A DNA stretch of 64,000 bases, taken from the NCBI GenBank assembly GCA_025060295.1, contig JANXCH010000007.1, forward strand, positions 1-64,000, in the 5' to 3' direction. The notes below the pieces were generated by a model. The model worked only from the letters and a program-made list of their open reading frames with translations, did no database searches and had not been told where the DNA came from. Shown in pieces: positions 41,942-50,424 of this stretch; the first letter of the stretch is position 1; every line of letters starts with the position of its first letter. The position numbers were made by a program, and so were the translations under genes. Source of the stretch: Dehalococcoidia bacterium. GTDB lineage: Bacteria; Chloroflexota; Dehalococcoidia; Lucifugimonadales; HRBIN23.

Positions 41942-43592
41942 AATCAGCACCCTCCCCATATGAAAAGTGCGCCTCTGGCTGGATAGGATTCTCCATCTTC
42001 TTCAAAGCGCGGCGCACCGCCTCCGGGTCCTTCAGGCGGTAGTAGGTGGAGGAGTTGGTCTTCAAAGTAACCTCCACCAGTGTGCCTACCAACTTCTCCA
42101 ATGTTTCTTTCCGCGCCTCCACCTCATACCATTCAAATCCCAACCAGCCCCTTGGCGTCCTCTCCTCCAGAGCCAAAGCGTTGCGGGCGATGCGCATGGC
42201 CTCTGCATCCTTGCGGAATAGGGCAACAAGGGGATCCACAGGGTCTCGCTTTTTGGGGGGAATGGCCAGCGCCAGAGCCTGGCGCAGGGTGCGCACACGG
42301 TGCACCGTCATCTCGGGCACTGCTCCCCCCTCCCCAGGGGGAACCAGGGCGGAGGTGAATCCCAGGCGGGCCGCCTCCCGCAGACGGCGTTCGGTCTGGG
42401 GCACCCCCCGCAGTTCCCCCGTTAGCCCCACCTCCCCCAGGAAGACGGTGTGCGGGTCTAAGGCGGTGTCCCGGGCACTGGAGGCGATGGCCAGAGCCAC
42501 GGCCAGGTCTGCGGCGGGATCATCCACCCGCAGGCCCCCCACCACCTTCACCGTAATGTCCTGGTCGCTTATGGGGAAATGGGCGCGCTGGGAGAGGGTA
42601 GCAACAATGCTCCGCAAGCGGCGTTCGTCATACCCCACTGCATCCCGCCGTGGGGAGGAGCCGCTGGCCGGGCTGGTAAGGGCTTGCACCTCCACCAGGA
42701 GGGGGCGGTCGCCCACCAGCAGGGGTGCCACCGCCGAGCCGGGAGCAAGGGAGCGCCCCTCCAACAGATAGCGGGAGGGGTCGGCCACCTCCCGCAGGCC
42801 CTGGGCCGTCATCTCCAGCACCGCCACCTCCTGTGTGGAGCCGAAGCGGTTCTTGTCGGCCCGTAGCAGGCGCAGGGCGGTGCGCCGTTCCCCCTCCAAG
42901 AACAGCACAGCGTCTACCATGTGTTGGAGCACCTGGGGGCCGGCCACATCCCCCTCTTTGGTTACATGCCCCACCAGGAGCACCGGCACCCCACGGGGCT
43001 TGGCCCAGTGCAGAAAGCGGCGCGTGCACTCCCGCACCTGGACGATGCTCCCCGGGAACCCCTCGGCCTCCTGGGTGAACACGGTCTGGATGGAGTCCAC
43101 GATGAGCAGGCGGGGCGACAGGGTGTCCAAGTGGCTCCCCAGGGTGTCCAGGCAGGTGTCAGAAATCAGGATGATGCCCTGGCCGGGGATGCCCATACGC
43201 CGGGCGCGGGAGGCGATTTGCTGGGGGGATTCCTCGCCCGCTAGATAGACCACCCGCCCCTGCGCGGCTAAGGCAGATGCGATCTGCAGCAAAAGGGTGG
43301 ACTTGCCGATGCCCGGCTCGCCTGCCAGAAGGATGATGCTCCCCGCCACTATCCCCCCACCCAGGACGCGGTTGACCTCGGGAAGCGGCAAGGGGAGGCG
43401 AGGTGCTCCCTCTCCCTCAACATGGGCCAGTTCTATGGGCGCTCCACCCGCTGTTACCCAAGGGGGAGGCGTGGAAGGAGAAGCCTCCACCAGGGGCTCC
43501 TGAACACCACACGCCCGACAGAAGCCCAACCATTGGGGGCTTTCCCACCCGCAGTGGACACAACTGTAGAGACGGCGCTCCTTGGGCGGCAT
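41907..43592 (-). CDS. radA: DNA repair protein RadA with extra C-terminal domain
   Basis: A 561-residue RadA/Sms: zinc finger C11-x2-C14...C25-x2-C28, Walker A GEPGIGKS (91-98), the RadA-specific KNRFG (247-251) and a Lon-like C-terminal domain (SPRRDAVGYDERRLRSIVATLSQRA...GEVGLTGELRGVPQTERRLREA). RadA is a RecA-like helicase that helps process recombination intermediates. Normal RadA ends near residue 448. Here about 110 residues follow (449-561), including GWLGFEWYEVEARKETLEKL and TLKTNSSTYYRLKDPEAVRR, a domain not recognised. The start has almost no leader (see promoter). It leads into the glycan genes. Confidence 0.95.
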   Translation of the reverse strand: MPPKERRLYSCVHCGWESPQWLGFCRACGVQEPLVEASPSTPPPWVTAGGAPIELAHVEGEGAPRLPLPLPEVNRVLGGGIVAGSIILLAGEPGIGKSTLLLQIASALAAQGRVVYLAGEESPQQIASRARRMGIPGQGIILISDTCLDTLGSHLDTLSPRLLIVDSIQTVFTQEAEGFPGSIVQVRECTRRFLHWAKPRGVPVLLVGHVTKEGDVAGPQVLQHMVDAVLFLEGERRTALRLLRADKNRFGSTQEVAVLEMTAQGLREVADPSRYLLEGRSLAPGSAVAPLLVGDRPLLVEVQALTSPASGSSPRRDAVGYDERRLRSIVATLSQRAHFPISDQDITVKVVGGLRVDDPAADLAVALAIASSARDTALDPHTVFLGEVGLTGELRGVPQTERRLREAARLGFTSALVPPGEGGAVPEMTVHRVRTLRQALALAIPPKKRDPVDPLVALFRKDAEAMRIARNALALEERTPRGWLGFEWYEVEARKETLEKLVGTLVEVTLKTNSSTYYRLKDPEAVRRALKKMENPIQPEAHFSYGEGADYVEGAHSGDGG

Positions 43593-43605
43593 GGGCGGGA
43601 ACAGT

Positions 43606-43620
43606 GCAATTATACTCCAA
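43606..43620 (-). promoter_or_regulatory. Promoter -10 region of radA
   Basis: On the minus strand TTGGAGTATAATTGC, with perfect TATAAT (43609-43614), identical to the 15-mer before the CoA-transferase gene at 11604-11618. The start point lies about ten bases before the radA ATG and there is no ribosome site in that leader. Confidence 0.65.
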
Positions 43621-43678
43621 AATGCTCTTCATTGGCGCCCACGGGCTTGCCAGAGTGGTATCGAGGTATGATAGGGGT

Positions 43679-44986
43679 GTGCATCGGTCGTGGTGGAGCC
43701 TCATCCTGCTGGTGCTGGTGGTAGGCGGTGCCCTTGTCCCCCTTTCTCCGCACAGCACACCCCAGCCCGAGCCCCCCTCCCCCCTCGCTATAGAGGTGGT
43801 CGCCCAGGGGCTGGAGGTGCCTTGGGCGTTGGCCTTCGCCCCCGACGGACGCCTCTTCCTGACGGAGCGGCCGGGGCGGGTGCGGGTGGTGGAGGGGGGG
43901 CGTCTGCGGGAGGAGGCGTGGGCGGTGCTCCCCGTGGCAGCCATCGGCGAAGGGGGGCTGATGGGCATCGCCCTGGACCCCCTTTTCCCTGCCCAACCCT
44001 TCATCTACTTGTGCTACACCTATCGCCGCGCCGACGGCTCCCTGGCCAACCGCATCGTGCGCCTCCAGGAGCAGGACGGGCGGGGCATCAACGAGCAGGT
44101 GCTGGTGGACAACATCCCCGGGGCGGACATCCACAACGGCTGTCGCCTGAAGTTTGGGCCCGATGGGATGCTATGGGCCACCACAGGGGACGCCCGCCGC
44201 CCGGACCTCTCCCAAGACCCCACCTCCCTGGCAGGCAAAGTTCTGCGCATGCAGAAGGATGGCTCGCCCCCGTCGGACAACCCCTTCCTCGGCTCCCTGG
44301 TGTATACCCTGGGGCATCGCAATCCCCAGGGGTTGGCCTTTCACCCCCGCACGGGGGAGGCGTGGATCACCGAGCACGGCCCCATAGGTAACGACGAGGT
44401 CAACCGCCTGACGCCGGGGGCGAACTACGGCTGGCCTCGGGTGCAGGGACGAGCGGGCGACCCCCGCTTTGCGGACCCCGTCGCCGCCTACACCCCCAGC
44501 ATTGCCCCAGCCGGGGCCACCTTCCTTACCAGCCCCCGTTACCCCCAGTGGCGGGGCGATTTCCTTTTCGTAACCCTGGGATTCGGGGGCGGGCAATCTC
44601 ACCTGCGCCGCCTGGACCTGGACGACGCCGGCACCCTCTTGGGACAGGAGGCCTTGCTGACGGGTGTTTTGGGACGCCTGCGGGACATCGTGGAGGGGCC
44701 GGACGGCTATCTGTACATCACCACCAGCAATCGGGACGGGCGAGCAAGCCCCCGCCCAGGGGATGACAAGGTGGTGCGCCTGGTGCCGGACCCAGCCCCG
44801 CCTGCGGAGACACTCCCCGTCCTCCTCACCCCAACGCCGACCGCCCCAACACCCCCTCCCGAAGCCCCGATGAGACGCACAGGGGCGAGCGCAGTGGTGC
44901 TCATCGGCGGAATCCTGGGGGCAGGGGCGGTGGTGGGACTTCTGCTGCTCCTGGCCCTGCGGTGGCGGGGGGAGCGCAGGGGTTAA
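43679..44986 (+). CDS. PQQ-dependent sugar dehydrogenase family protein (GSDH)
   Basis: A 435-residue secreted or membrane-anchored beta-propeller. The N-terminal helix WWSLILLVLVVGGALVPL is followed by VPWALAFAPDGRLFLTERPGRVRVVEGG, GEGGLMGIALDPLFPAQPFIYLCYTYR, LAGKVLRMQKDGSPPSDNPF, YTLGHRNPQGLAFHPRTGEAWITEHGP and DEVNRLTPGANYGWP, marks of the glucose/sorbosone dehydrogenase family. A Pro/Thr linker and a C-terminal membrane helix (VVLIGGILGAGAVVGLLLLLAL) hold it in the membrane. It oxidises an aldose outside the cytoplasm, if PQQ is available. The start used is GTG 43679; ATG 43622 is in the same frame. Confidence 0.88.
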   Translation: MHRSWWSLILLVLVVGGALVPLSPHSTPQPEPPSPLAIEVVAQGLEVPWALAFAPDGRLFLTERPGRVRVVEGGRLREEAWAVLPVAAIGEGGLMGIALDPLFPAQPFIYLCYTYRRADGSLANRIVRLQEQDGRGINEQVLVDNIPGADIHNGCRLKFGPDGMLWATTGDARRPDLSQDPTSLAGKVLRMQKDGSPPSDNPFLGSLVYTLGHRNPQGLAFHPRTGEAWITEHGPIGNDEVNRLTPGANYGWPRVQGRAGDPRFADPVAAYTPSIAPAGATFLTSPRYPQWRGDFLFVTLGFGGGQSHLRRLDLDDAGTLLGQEALLTGVLGRLRDIVEGPDGYLYITTSNRDGRASPRPGDDKVVRLVPDPAPPAETLPVLLTPTPTAPTPPPEAPMRRTGASAVVLIGGILGAGAVVGLLLLLALRWRGERRG

Positions 44987-45486
44987 GCGGAGTCCTTGTT
45001 CTTCTGTTTGGCTTGCTCCTGCGCCCGGGCGGCTTTGCGGGCCTTCTGGATGTGCTCATAGACGGTGCGGGCCAAAGTGCGGGCGGCCTCACTGCGGGTG
45101 TCGTCCAGACGCCAGAGCGCCTGTTGCTCCTTCGTAAGGGTGGGGCTGCGGAACTCTAGGAAGAACTTGCGGGTGAAGAAGCCGTAGAGCACTAGACCCG
45201 CCCCCGCCACCACCAACACCAGGGCAAGCGTTTGGAAGACCTGCTGGCCCTCGGGCTGGGGGAAGAGCAGGCCCACCAACGCCAGGCCCAGCCCCCCGAA
45301 CAGCAGGGCCAAGCGCGTCCGCACCCCCAGGCGAATGCCGGTGATCTGCTCATAGGTCAGGGACTGCACCGGCTCGGAGGCGGTGGGGTCATCGGTGTAG
45401 CGGATGAGGCGACGGTCGGTGGCGTGGAAAGCCCCGCAGGACGCCAATACCTTTTCGCCCGCTTGGAGGTAGCGTTCAACACCCAT
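44983..45486 (-). CDS. Small membrane protein with PH-like N-terminus
   Basis: A 167-residue protein. The first 60 residues (LQAGEKVLASCGAFHATDRRLIRYT, then YEQITGIRLGVRTR) resemble the bacterial PH-like domain that precedes membrane helices. Two helices follow (LALLFGGLGLALVGLLF, TLALVLVVAGAGLVLYGFF), then a charged helical tail ending in many Lys/Ala/Gln. Its stop overlaps that of the convergent sugar dehydrogenase. No specific function is known. Confidence 0.7.
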   Translation of the reverse strand: MGVERYLQAGEKVLASCGAFHATDRRLIRYTDDPTASEPVQSLTYEQITGIRLGVRTRLALLFGGLGLALVGLLFPQPEGQQVFQTLALVLVVAGAGLVLYGFFTRKFFLEFRSPTLTKEQQALWRLDDTRSEAARTLARTVYEHIQKARKAARAQEQAKQKNKDSA

Positions 45487-45540
45487 GCTATCCCCCCGTA
45501 TGCTTATGCCTCTGGGAGAGGGGGCTCATCCCTACCAGCA

Positions 45541-47829
45541 TTATGCCACAGCCCGCCCCTGACGCAGAGCGTGAACCTCCGCCTCGGTATAGCCCAGTTC
45601 CCTGAGCACTTCGTCGGTGTGCTGGCCCAGGGCGGGCGCCGCGCCCCACAAGCGCCCCGGCGTCTGGGAGAAGTGGAAGGTCAACCCCACCTGATGCACC
45701 GTCCCCACCTCGGCTGCAATGTGCTCCACCAGACGCCCCGACTCCCACAGCACCCGCTCGCCAAAGAGGTCCTGCGACAGGCGCGCCGGGGCACAGGGCA
45801 CGCCTGCCTGGGTCAGAAGGGAGAGCCACTGGGCCACCTCCCCCTGGCGGAAGCGCTCCTCCAGCAGGGTGCACAGGCGCCGCCCCTCGGGGGTATCCCC
45901 TTCGGCAGGGGGCGGAGGCTCCATCCCTAGCGTGCGCCACAGAGCACGCCACTGGGCCGCCTCGGTGCAGGCGACGAACAGCCATCCATCCCTAGCCTGG
46001 TACAGGCGATAGCCCGGCCCTGTGCCCACCTGGTCTATCGGCGTGGGGCGGGGCTTGGCTGGGGCAAAGAAGAACTCCCCCGCCTGGATGGCGAAGGCTG
46101 CATTGAGGAGGCAGGAGTCCACCCTCTGGGCCTGGCCCGTGCGGGCGCGGTGCCACAGGGCCAGCACTACCCCCCACGCCCCCAGCATGGCGGCGGCGTA
46201 GTCGGTGATGGCGACCCGCAGGAACACGGGAGGATGCCCCTGGGCGCGCATGGCCCCGCTTTGGGCTTGCAGAAGGGGGTCAAAGGCAGGGCGGTCGCTA
46301 AAGGGGCCGTGGGGGCCATACCCCGTGACGGTGCAGTAGATGATGCGCGGGTTGATGCGGCGCAGGGAGGCTTCGTCGGCCCCCAGGCGCTCCGCTACGC
46401 CGGGGCGGTAGTTCTGCACCACCACATCCGCCCGCCCCACCAGACGGGCCAGCACCTCCCGCCCCTGGGGACGGGTCAAATCCACCACCATCCCTCGCTT
46501 GCCCCGGTTCCACCCCTGGAAGGCCCCCGCATTGGGGCGGAAGGGGTCGCCTGTGGGGGGCTCCACCTTCACCACCTCCGCCCCCAGATCAGCCAGCAAA
46601 GCGGAACAGTAGGCCCCAGCGATATACATGGCCAGATCCACCACACGAATGCCCTCCAGGGGCGCAGAGGGGAAGGGACGGGCAGGGGGCACAGGCTGGG
46701 GAGGCAGGTGCGCCTCGGCCCGCACCTGGGCGGTGTGCTGGCCGGGCAGGGGGGCTGGCCCCCGCACCCGCCCCGGCGTATGGGACAGGGCCACCGGCAC
46801 CCCCATCTGGCGCGTGGCCCCCAGCAGGGGGTCCTCCACCGCGAGCAGGATGCCGTTGTGGGCCACCTGTGGGTGCTCCAGGAACTCCTCTCGGGTCAGG
46901 GCCGGGGCACAGGGGATGTCATGCCGCCGCAACAGGTCCAACCAAAAGGCACGGGGCTTCTGGCGGAAGATGTCCGTCAGGGCAATGGTGAGGGGTTCAT
47001 AGGCGTCGGGGGGCAAGCCCCACGGGGCGTGGGCCAGGGCGGGATTCGCCGCCCAATCCATCCGCTCCAAAGCGATGCACAACTTGTTCCAGAAGGTGGT
47101 GTTACCGCAGGCCAGGAAGAACCACTCCCCATCGCTCCCCGCGTAGAGGCGGTAGATGGGGTTGATGCCCTGGGGGGAGCGCTTGCCTCCCGCCAGGGGG
47201 CGGATGCGTGGCCCCGCCACGATGGTGCCCGTTTGCAACGCCAGGGCGCCATCCACGAGGGAGACCTCCACCTCCTGCCCCCGCCCACACCGCTGGCGCA
47301 CCAAAAGAGCGGCGGTAACGGCGATAGCGGCCTGGAGCGCCGCCCCGTAACTGGGCAGAGGGAGAAAGACACAAACGGGGGGACTCTCCACCCCGCCCTG
47401 GTCGCCATAGATGCCTGTCCAGGCGGAAACGATGGCATCGTCGGCAGGCTGGGAGGCCTGGGGCCATCCCCAGGGAAAGGGGGGCATGCGACAGGCGACC
47501 AGATACGGAAAGCGCTGGGTCAGAGCCGGTCCCGTGATGCCCAGGGCTTCGGCCTCCGCCAGGGAGAGATCGTGCAGGAGCACATCCGCTCGCCCCAGCA
47601 CGCCATACAGCACCTCCCGTCCTGCGGGGGCGTGCACATCTAGCAAGGCGCTCTCCTTCCCCCGGTCAAAAAAGCGGGCCAAAAAGGGGTGCCACAGGCC
47701 GGCGGGGGGTGGCTCCCCCCGCTCCAGGCGCACCACCCGCGCCCCCATATCCCCCAGCAGCAGAGCGGTATACCGGGGGGCCAACGCCTTGCCCATGTCA
47801 ACCACCAGAAGACCGTCCAGGGGTTGCAC
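45541..47829 (-). CDS. Tandem-fused CaiB/BaiF CoA-transferase (two domains)
   Basis: A 762-residue protein made of two complete class III CoA-transferase units, about 1-370 and 388-762. Unit 2 keeps the catalytic pattern SDRPAFDPLLQAQSGAM with Asp517, while unit 1 has ASQPADDAIVSAWTGIYGDQGG around Asp130/131. Each has its own DLGAEVVKVE- or DMGARVVRLE-type segment. Class III enzymes normally work as interlocked dimers of one chain, so the fusion may be a single-chain dimer with one divergent half. The GTG start has GAGGAGG four bases upstream. It converges with the small membrane-protein region. The acyl-CoA substrate is unknown. Confidence 0.9.
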   Translation of the reverse strand: MQPLDGLLVVDMGKALAPRYTALLLGDMGARVVRLERGEPPPAGLWHPFLARFFDRGKESALLDVHAPAGREVLYGVLGRADVLLHDLSLAEAEALGITGPALTQRFPYLVACRMPPFPWGWPQASQPADDAIVSAWTGIYGDQGGVESPPVCVFLPLPSYGAALQAAIAVTAALLVRQRCGRGQEVEVSLVDGALALQTGTIVAGPRIRPLAGGKRSPQGINPIYRLYAGSDGEWFFLACGNTTFWNKLCIALERMDWAANPALAHAPWGLPPDAYEPLTIALTDIFRQKPRAFWLDLLRRHDIPCAPALTREEFLEHPQVAHNGILLAVEDPLLGATRQMGVPVALSHTPGRVRGPAPLPGQHTAQVRAEAHLPPQPVPPARPFPSAPLEGIRVVDLAMYIAGAYCSALLADLGAEVVKVEPPTGDPFRPNAGAFQGWNRGKRGMVVDLTRPQGREVLARLVGRADVVVQNYRPGVAERLGADEASLRRINPRIIYCTVTGYGPHGPFSDRPAFDPLLQAQSGAMRAQGHPPVFLRVAITDYAAAMLGAWGVVLALWHRARTGQAQRVDSCLLNAAFAIQAGEFFFAPAKPRPTPIDQVGTGPGYRLYQARDGWLFVACTEAAQWRALWRTLGMEPPPPAEGDTPEGRRLCTLLEERFRQGEVAQWLSLLTQAGVPCAPARLSQDLFGERVLWESGRLVEHIAAEVGTVHQVGLTFHFSQTPGRLWGAAPALGQHTDEVLRELGYTEAEVHALRQGRAVA

Positions 47830-47909
47830 AGCACCTCCTCGGAAGGGGAGTATAGCGCACCCCTCCCTGGTAGGATAGAGGTGTGCACCGTGGCGACCGA
47901 AGGAGGCAT

Positions 47910-48584
47910 ATGCGTATCGGCATTCTGGGAGGCACCGGCCCCGAGGGGAAAGGCCTGGCGGTGCGCTGGGCCCTGGCGGGAGAGGAGGTGCTCATCGGCT
48001 CGCGGGATGCCACCCGCGCCCACCAGGCTGTGCAGGAGGTGTTGGCCCTCTGCCCAGGGGGCAAAGTCCACGGGATGCTCAACAGCGCCGTGGCCCAACA
48101 GGCGGAGGTGGTGGTGGTGGCCGTCCCCTACGAGGGGCAGAAGGAGACGCTGACAGCCCTACGCCCCTCTTTAGCGGGCAAGATCCTGGTGGATGTGGTG
48201 GCCCCGTTGACCTTCATACGGGGGCGGGCGCGGGCGGTGCTGGTGCCCGAGGGGTCAGCGGCCCAGCAGGCCCAGGCGGTGGTGCCCGAGGCGCGGGTGG
48301 TGGCGGCCTTCCACACCATTAGCGCCCACGACCTTCTCCACCCCCCTGCGCCCATCCCCTGCGATGTGCTGGTATGCGCCGACGACGCCGAAGCCAAGCG
48401 CACCGTTATGGCTCTGGCGGAGCGCATCCCCGGTGTGCGGGCGGTAGACGCCAACGGCCTGGAATGTGCCCGCTATGTGGAGGAGATGGTGGCCCTGCTC
48501 CTGAACATCAACCGCATCTACAAGGGGAGCAGGAGCATGGTGCGCATCGTGGGGTTAGTGGGGGCACCGCCCCCGCAGGGTTAG
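47910..48584 (+). CDS. fno: NADPH-dependent F420 reductase (F420H2:NADP oxidoreductase-like)
   Basis: A 224-residue protein: MRIGILGGTGPEGKGLAVRWALAGEEVLIGSRD with the NADP-binding fold, VVVVAVPYEGQKETLTALRP, KILVDVVAPL, and ALLLNINRIYKG near the end, the form of the Fno/NpdG family. It moves hydride between NADPH and the deazaflavin F420, supplying or draining reduced F420 for enzymes such as the LLM oxidoreductase at 21-22 kb. The ATG at 47910 follows AAGGAGG closely. It diverges from the CoA-transferase and overlaps the end of the convergent eRF1-like gene. Confidence 0.88.
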   Translation: MRIGILGGTGPEGKGLAVRWALAGEEVLIGSRDATRAHQAVQEVLALCPGGKVHGMLNSAVAQQAEVVVVAVPYEGQKETLTALRPSLAGKILVDVVAPLTFIRGRARAVLVPEGSAAQQAQAVVPEARVVAAFHTISAHDLLHPPAPIPCDVLVCADDAEAKRTVMALAERIPGVRAVDANGLECARYVEEMVALLLNINRIYKGSRSMVRIVGLVGAPPPQG

Positions 48585-49756
48585 CCCGCGCCTTTCTGCT
48601 GGCGGGCCAGGCGGCGCGCCCGCAAGCTGTGGCGTGGCTCCCAGGTGAGGAAGGCCCCCATCCCCCCCACACCCAGCAGGCGCTCCCGTGCGGGCCCCTT
48701 CACCCACTCAATCCCGACGCCTTGGGCGATGGCCTGCTCAGCGGCGGCGTCGGCCAAGTCGGGGATGGGTGCCAGGTTCCCGCCACACAGGGGGCACGGC
48801 CCCCGCATGGAGGGGGTCAAGAGTGCGCACCCCGTGCACCGCGCCCCCGAGGGATGCCACCCGTGCGCCACCACCAGCAGGTGCACCTGACGTGCGTGCA
48901 GGGCAAAAAGCGTCCGTTCGGGCGAGAGCACCGCCGCCCCCCGTTTGGCGGCGGCGGTGATGAGTTCCTCCACCAGGTCGGCCTCGCGGCGGCGCTCCAC
49001 CTCCTCCTCAATGGTGCGGGATGCCTCCAGCACCTCTTGGGGAGTGGTCTGGTTGGGGTGAAGGGAGAGGGTGCCCACCACCCGCTGGCGCAGGGCGGGA
49101 GAGAGAGCCTCCTCCAAAGCGGTGCGGGCCTCCACCGGCCCCCCTAGAATTAGGCGGTCAAAACGCCGTTGGCGGAGCATCTCCTCCAAGCTTTGGACAA
49201 CGGCGCGGACATGCTCCTTGACGGACTCCTCGTGGTGGCGTTGGAAACGGGGGGCCGACCATCCCCCCTGGGCGTGCTTCTGGGGGACGGGGGTAAGCAC
49301 CAGGGCCTCCTCCTCCACCTGCCCCAGGTGCACCAGGAACAGGCGTGCCCTCTGCTTCTCCACCAGCACCACCCCATACCGCTCATACTCATCCAGCAGG
49401 TTCAGCAGAGGCGTGGTGTAGGCCGTCTCCTGGAAGCGCACCAGGTCGGGCACGGGGACAGGCAGGTGCCAGGTGCGCCAGAGGTCCAGAGGCTCGGCGG
49501 TGAACAGCACCAGCCCCCGCCCCTGGGGGGTCCACTGGGCGAACCACTCGTCCAGGCGCTCCCACTCTTTCAGCAGGGCCTTGCGATAGGTGGGGGTGGG
49601 GGCGCTCGCCTCCAGGGCTTTGATGGCGTTGGAGACTTTCGTCCGGGGTGCGGGCCACACGGTGTGGGTGGGGTCCACGGTCAAGTACACCGAGAGCACC
49701 CACACCCCAGGACGGTGCAGATGCTCCAGTGCGCGTACCTCTTCCACGGAGATCAT
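48581..49756 (-). CDS. Bacterial eRF1-like protein (baeRF family) with zinc ribbon
   Basis: A 391-residue protein similar to archaeal/eukaryotic peptide release factor 1 and Vms1-type proteins in bacteria. It has the loop KHAQGGWSAPRFQRHHEESVKEHV, which takes the place of the GGQ motif, a middle domain (FDRLILGGPVEARTALEEAL), a C-terminal RAAVLSPERTLFALHARQVHLLVVAHGW region and a zinc ribbon (CTGC...CPLCGG). Such proteins probably act on stalled ribosomes or their peptidyl-tRNA. The start ATG at 49756 (MISVEEVRALEHL) has AGGAG seven bases upstream; ATG 49762 and GTG 49774 are too close to it. A TraR/DksA gene lies upstream. Confidence 0.75.
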   Translation of the reverse strand: MISVEEVRALEHLHRPGVWVLSVYLTVDPTHTVWPAPRTKVSNAIKALEASAPTPTYRKALLKEWERLDEWFAQWTPQGRGLVLFTAEPLDLWRTWHLPVPVPDLVRFQETAYTTPLLNLLDEYERYGVVLVEKQRARLFLVHLGQVEEEALVLTPVPQKHAQGGWSAPRFQRHHEESVKEHVRAVVQSLEEMLRQRRFDRLILGGPVEARTALEEALSPALRQRVVGTLSLHPNQTTPQEVLEASRTIEEEVERRREADLVEELITAAAKRGAAVLSPERTLFALHARQVHLLVVAHGWHPSGARCTGCALLTPSMRGPCPLCGGNLAPIPDLADAAAEQAIAQGVGIEWVKGPARERLLGVGGMGAFLTWEPRHSLRARRLARQQKGAG

Positions 49757-49784
49757 AGGCATACTCCTGTGCACACAACCGGCG

Positions 49785-50267
49785 TTACTTCTCTTCCGAT
49801 GGGGTGGTGGGCCGTCCTTCGGGTTCGGGGGTTACCAGGGGTTTGGGGAAGCGTCCGAGGGGGCTGGGGGCAGGGGAAACCTGGGCCTTGCTCTCGTAGG
49901 CGCGTTGGCACTGAATATCGCGCAAGGCCGTGGGCATGGCGCGCAAACGGGCGAGGGGAATAGGCTCCCCGCAGTCCACACAGTAGCCGTAGGTGCCGGC
50001 GTCCATGCGTTCCAGAGCCTCCTGCACCTGCACCAGGGCCGTCTCCAAGCTTTGGCGCTCGGCCAGAAGCACCTCCTGCTGGTGTGTCTCGCTGGAGACA
50101 TCAGCCAGGTGGGTGCCGTAGCCGTTCTCCTCGCCGTGGGCCTCGGCCATGGCCTGCAGGTCGCGCTGGACACGTTCCAGCGTGGTGCGTAGGCGGGCCT
50201 GCTCCTGCTCCAGGGCGGTGCGCAAAGCCATAAGGGTTTTGGGGGCAAGGATGCGTTTGCGCGGCAT
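49785..50267 (-). CDS. TraR/DksA family zinc-finger protein
   Basis: A 160-residue DksA-like protein: a coiled-coil region (LEQEQARLRTTLERVQRDLQAMAEAHGE, ETHQQEVLLAERQSLETALVQVQEALERMD) and the finger YGYCVDCGEPIPLARLRAMPTALRDIQCQ. DksA binds the RNA polymerase secondary channel and changes promoter use. The usual C-x2-C...C-x2-C has one Cys missing: the third position reads D in ALRDIQCQ. A Pro-rich tail follows. The start MPRKRILAPK has AAAGGAG five bases upstream. The longer frame above it is not supported. Confidence 0.85.
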   Translation of the reverse strand: MPRKRILAPKTLMALRTALEQEQARLRTTLERVQRDLQAMAEAHGEENGYGTHLADVSSETHQQEVLLAERQSLETALVQVQEALERMDAGTYGYCVDCGEPIPLARLRAMPTALRDIQCQRAYESKAQVSPAPSPLGRFPKPLVTPEPEGRPTTPSEEK

Positions 50268-50424
50268 AGGCACTCCTTTCTCTCGTTTCATGCTACCATG
50301 ACCTCTTTGGAGGGGAGACAAAAGGTGGTGTACCCCCTTTGCAGAGGGGGCACGATGCGCTATCCTTGTCCTTTGCCAACCTTGTCTGTGCACCGTATCC
50401 CCAGGGCACCGGAGAGGAGCATCG

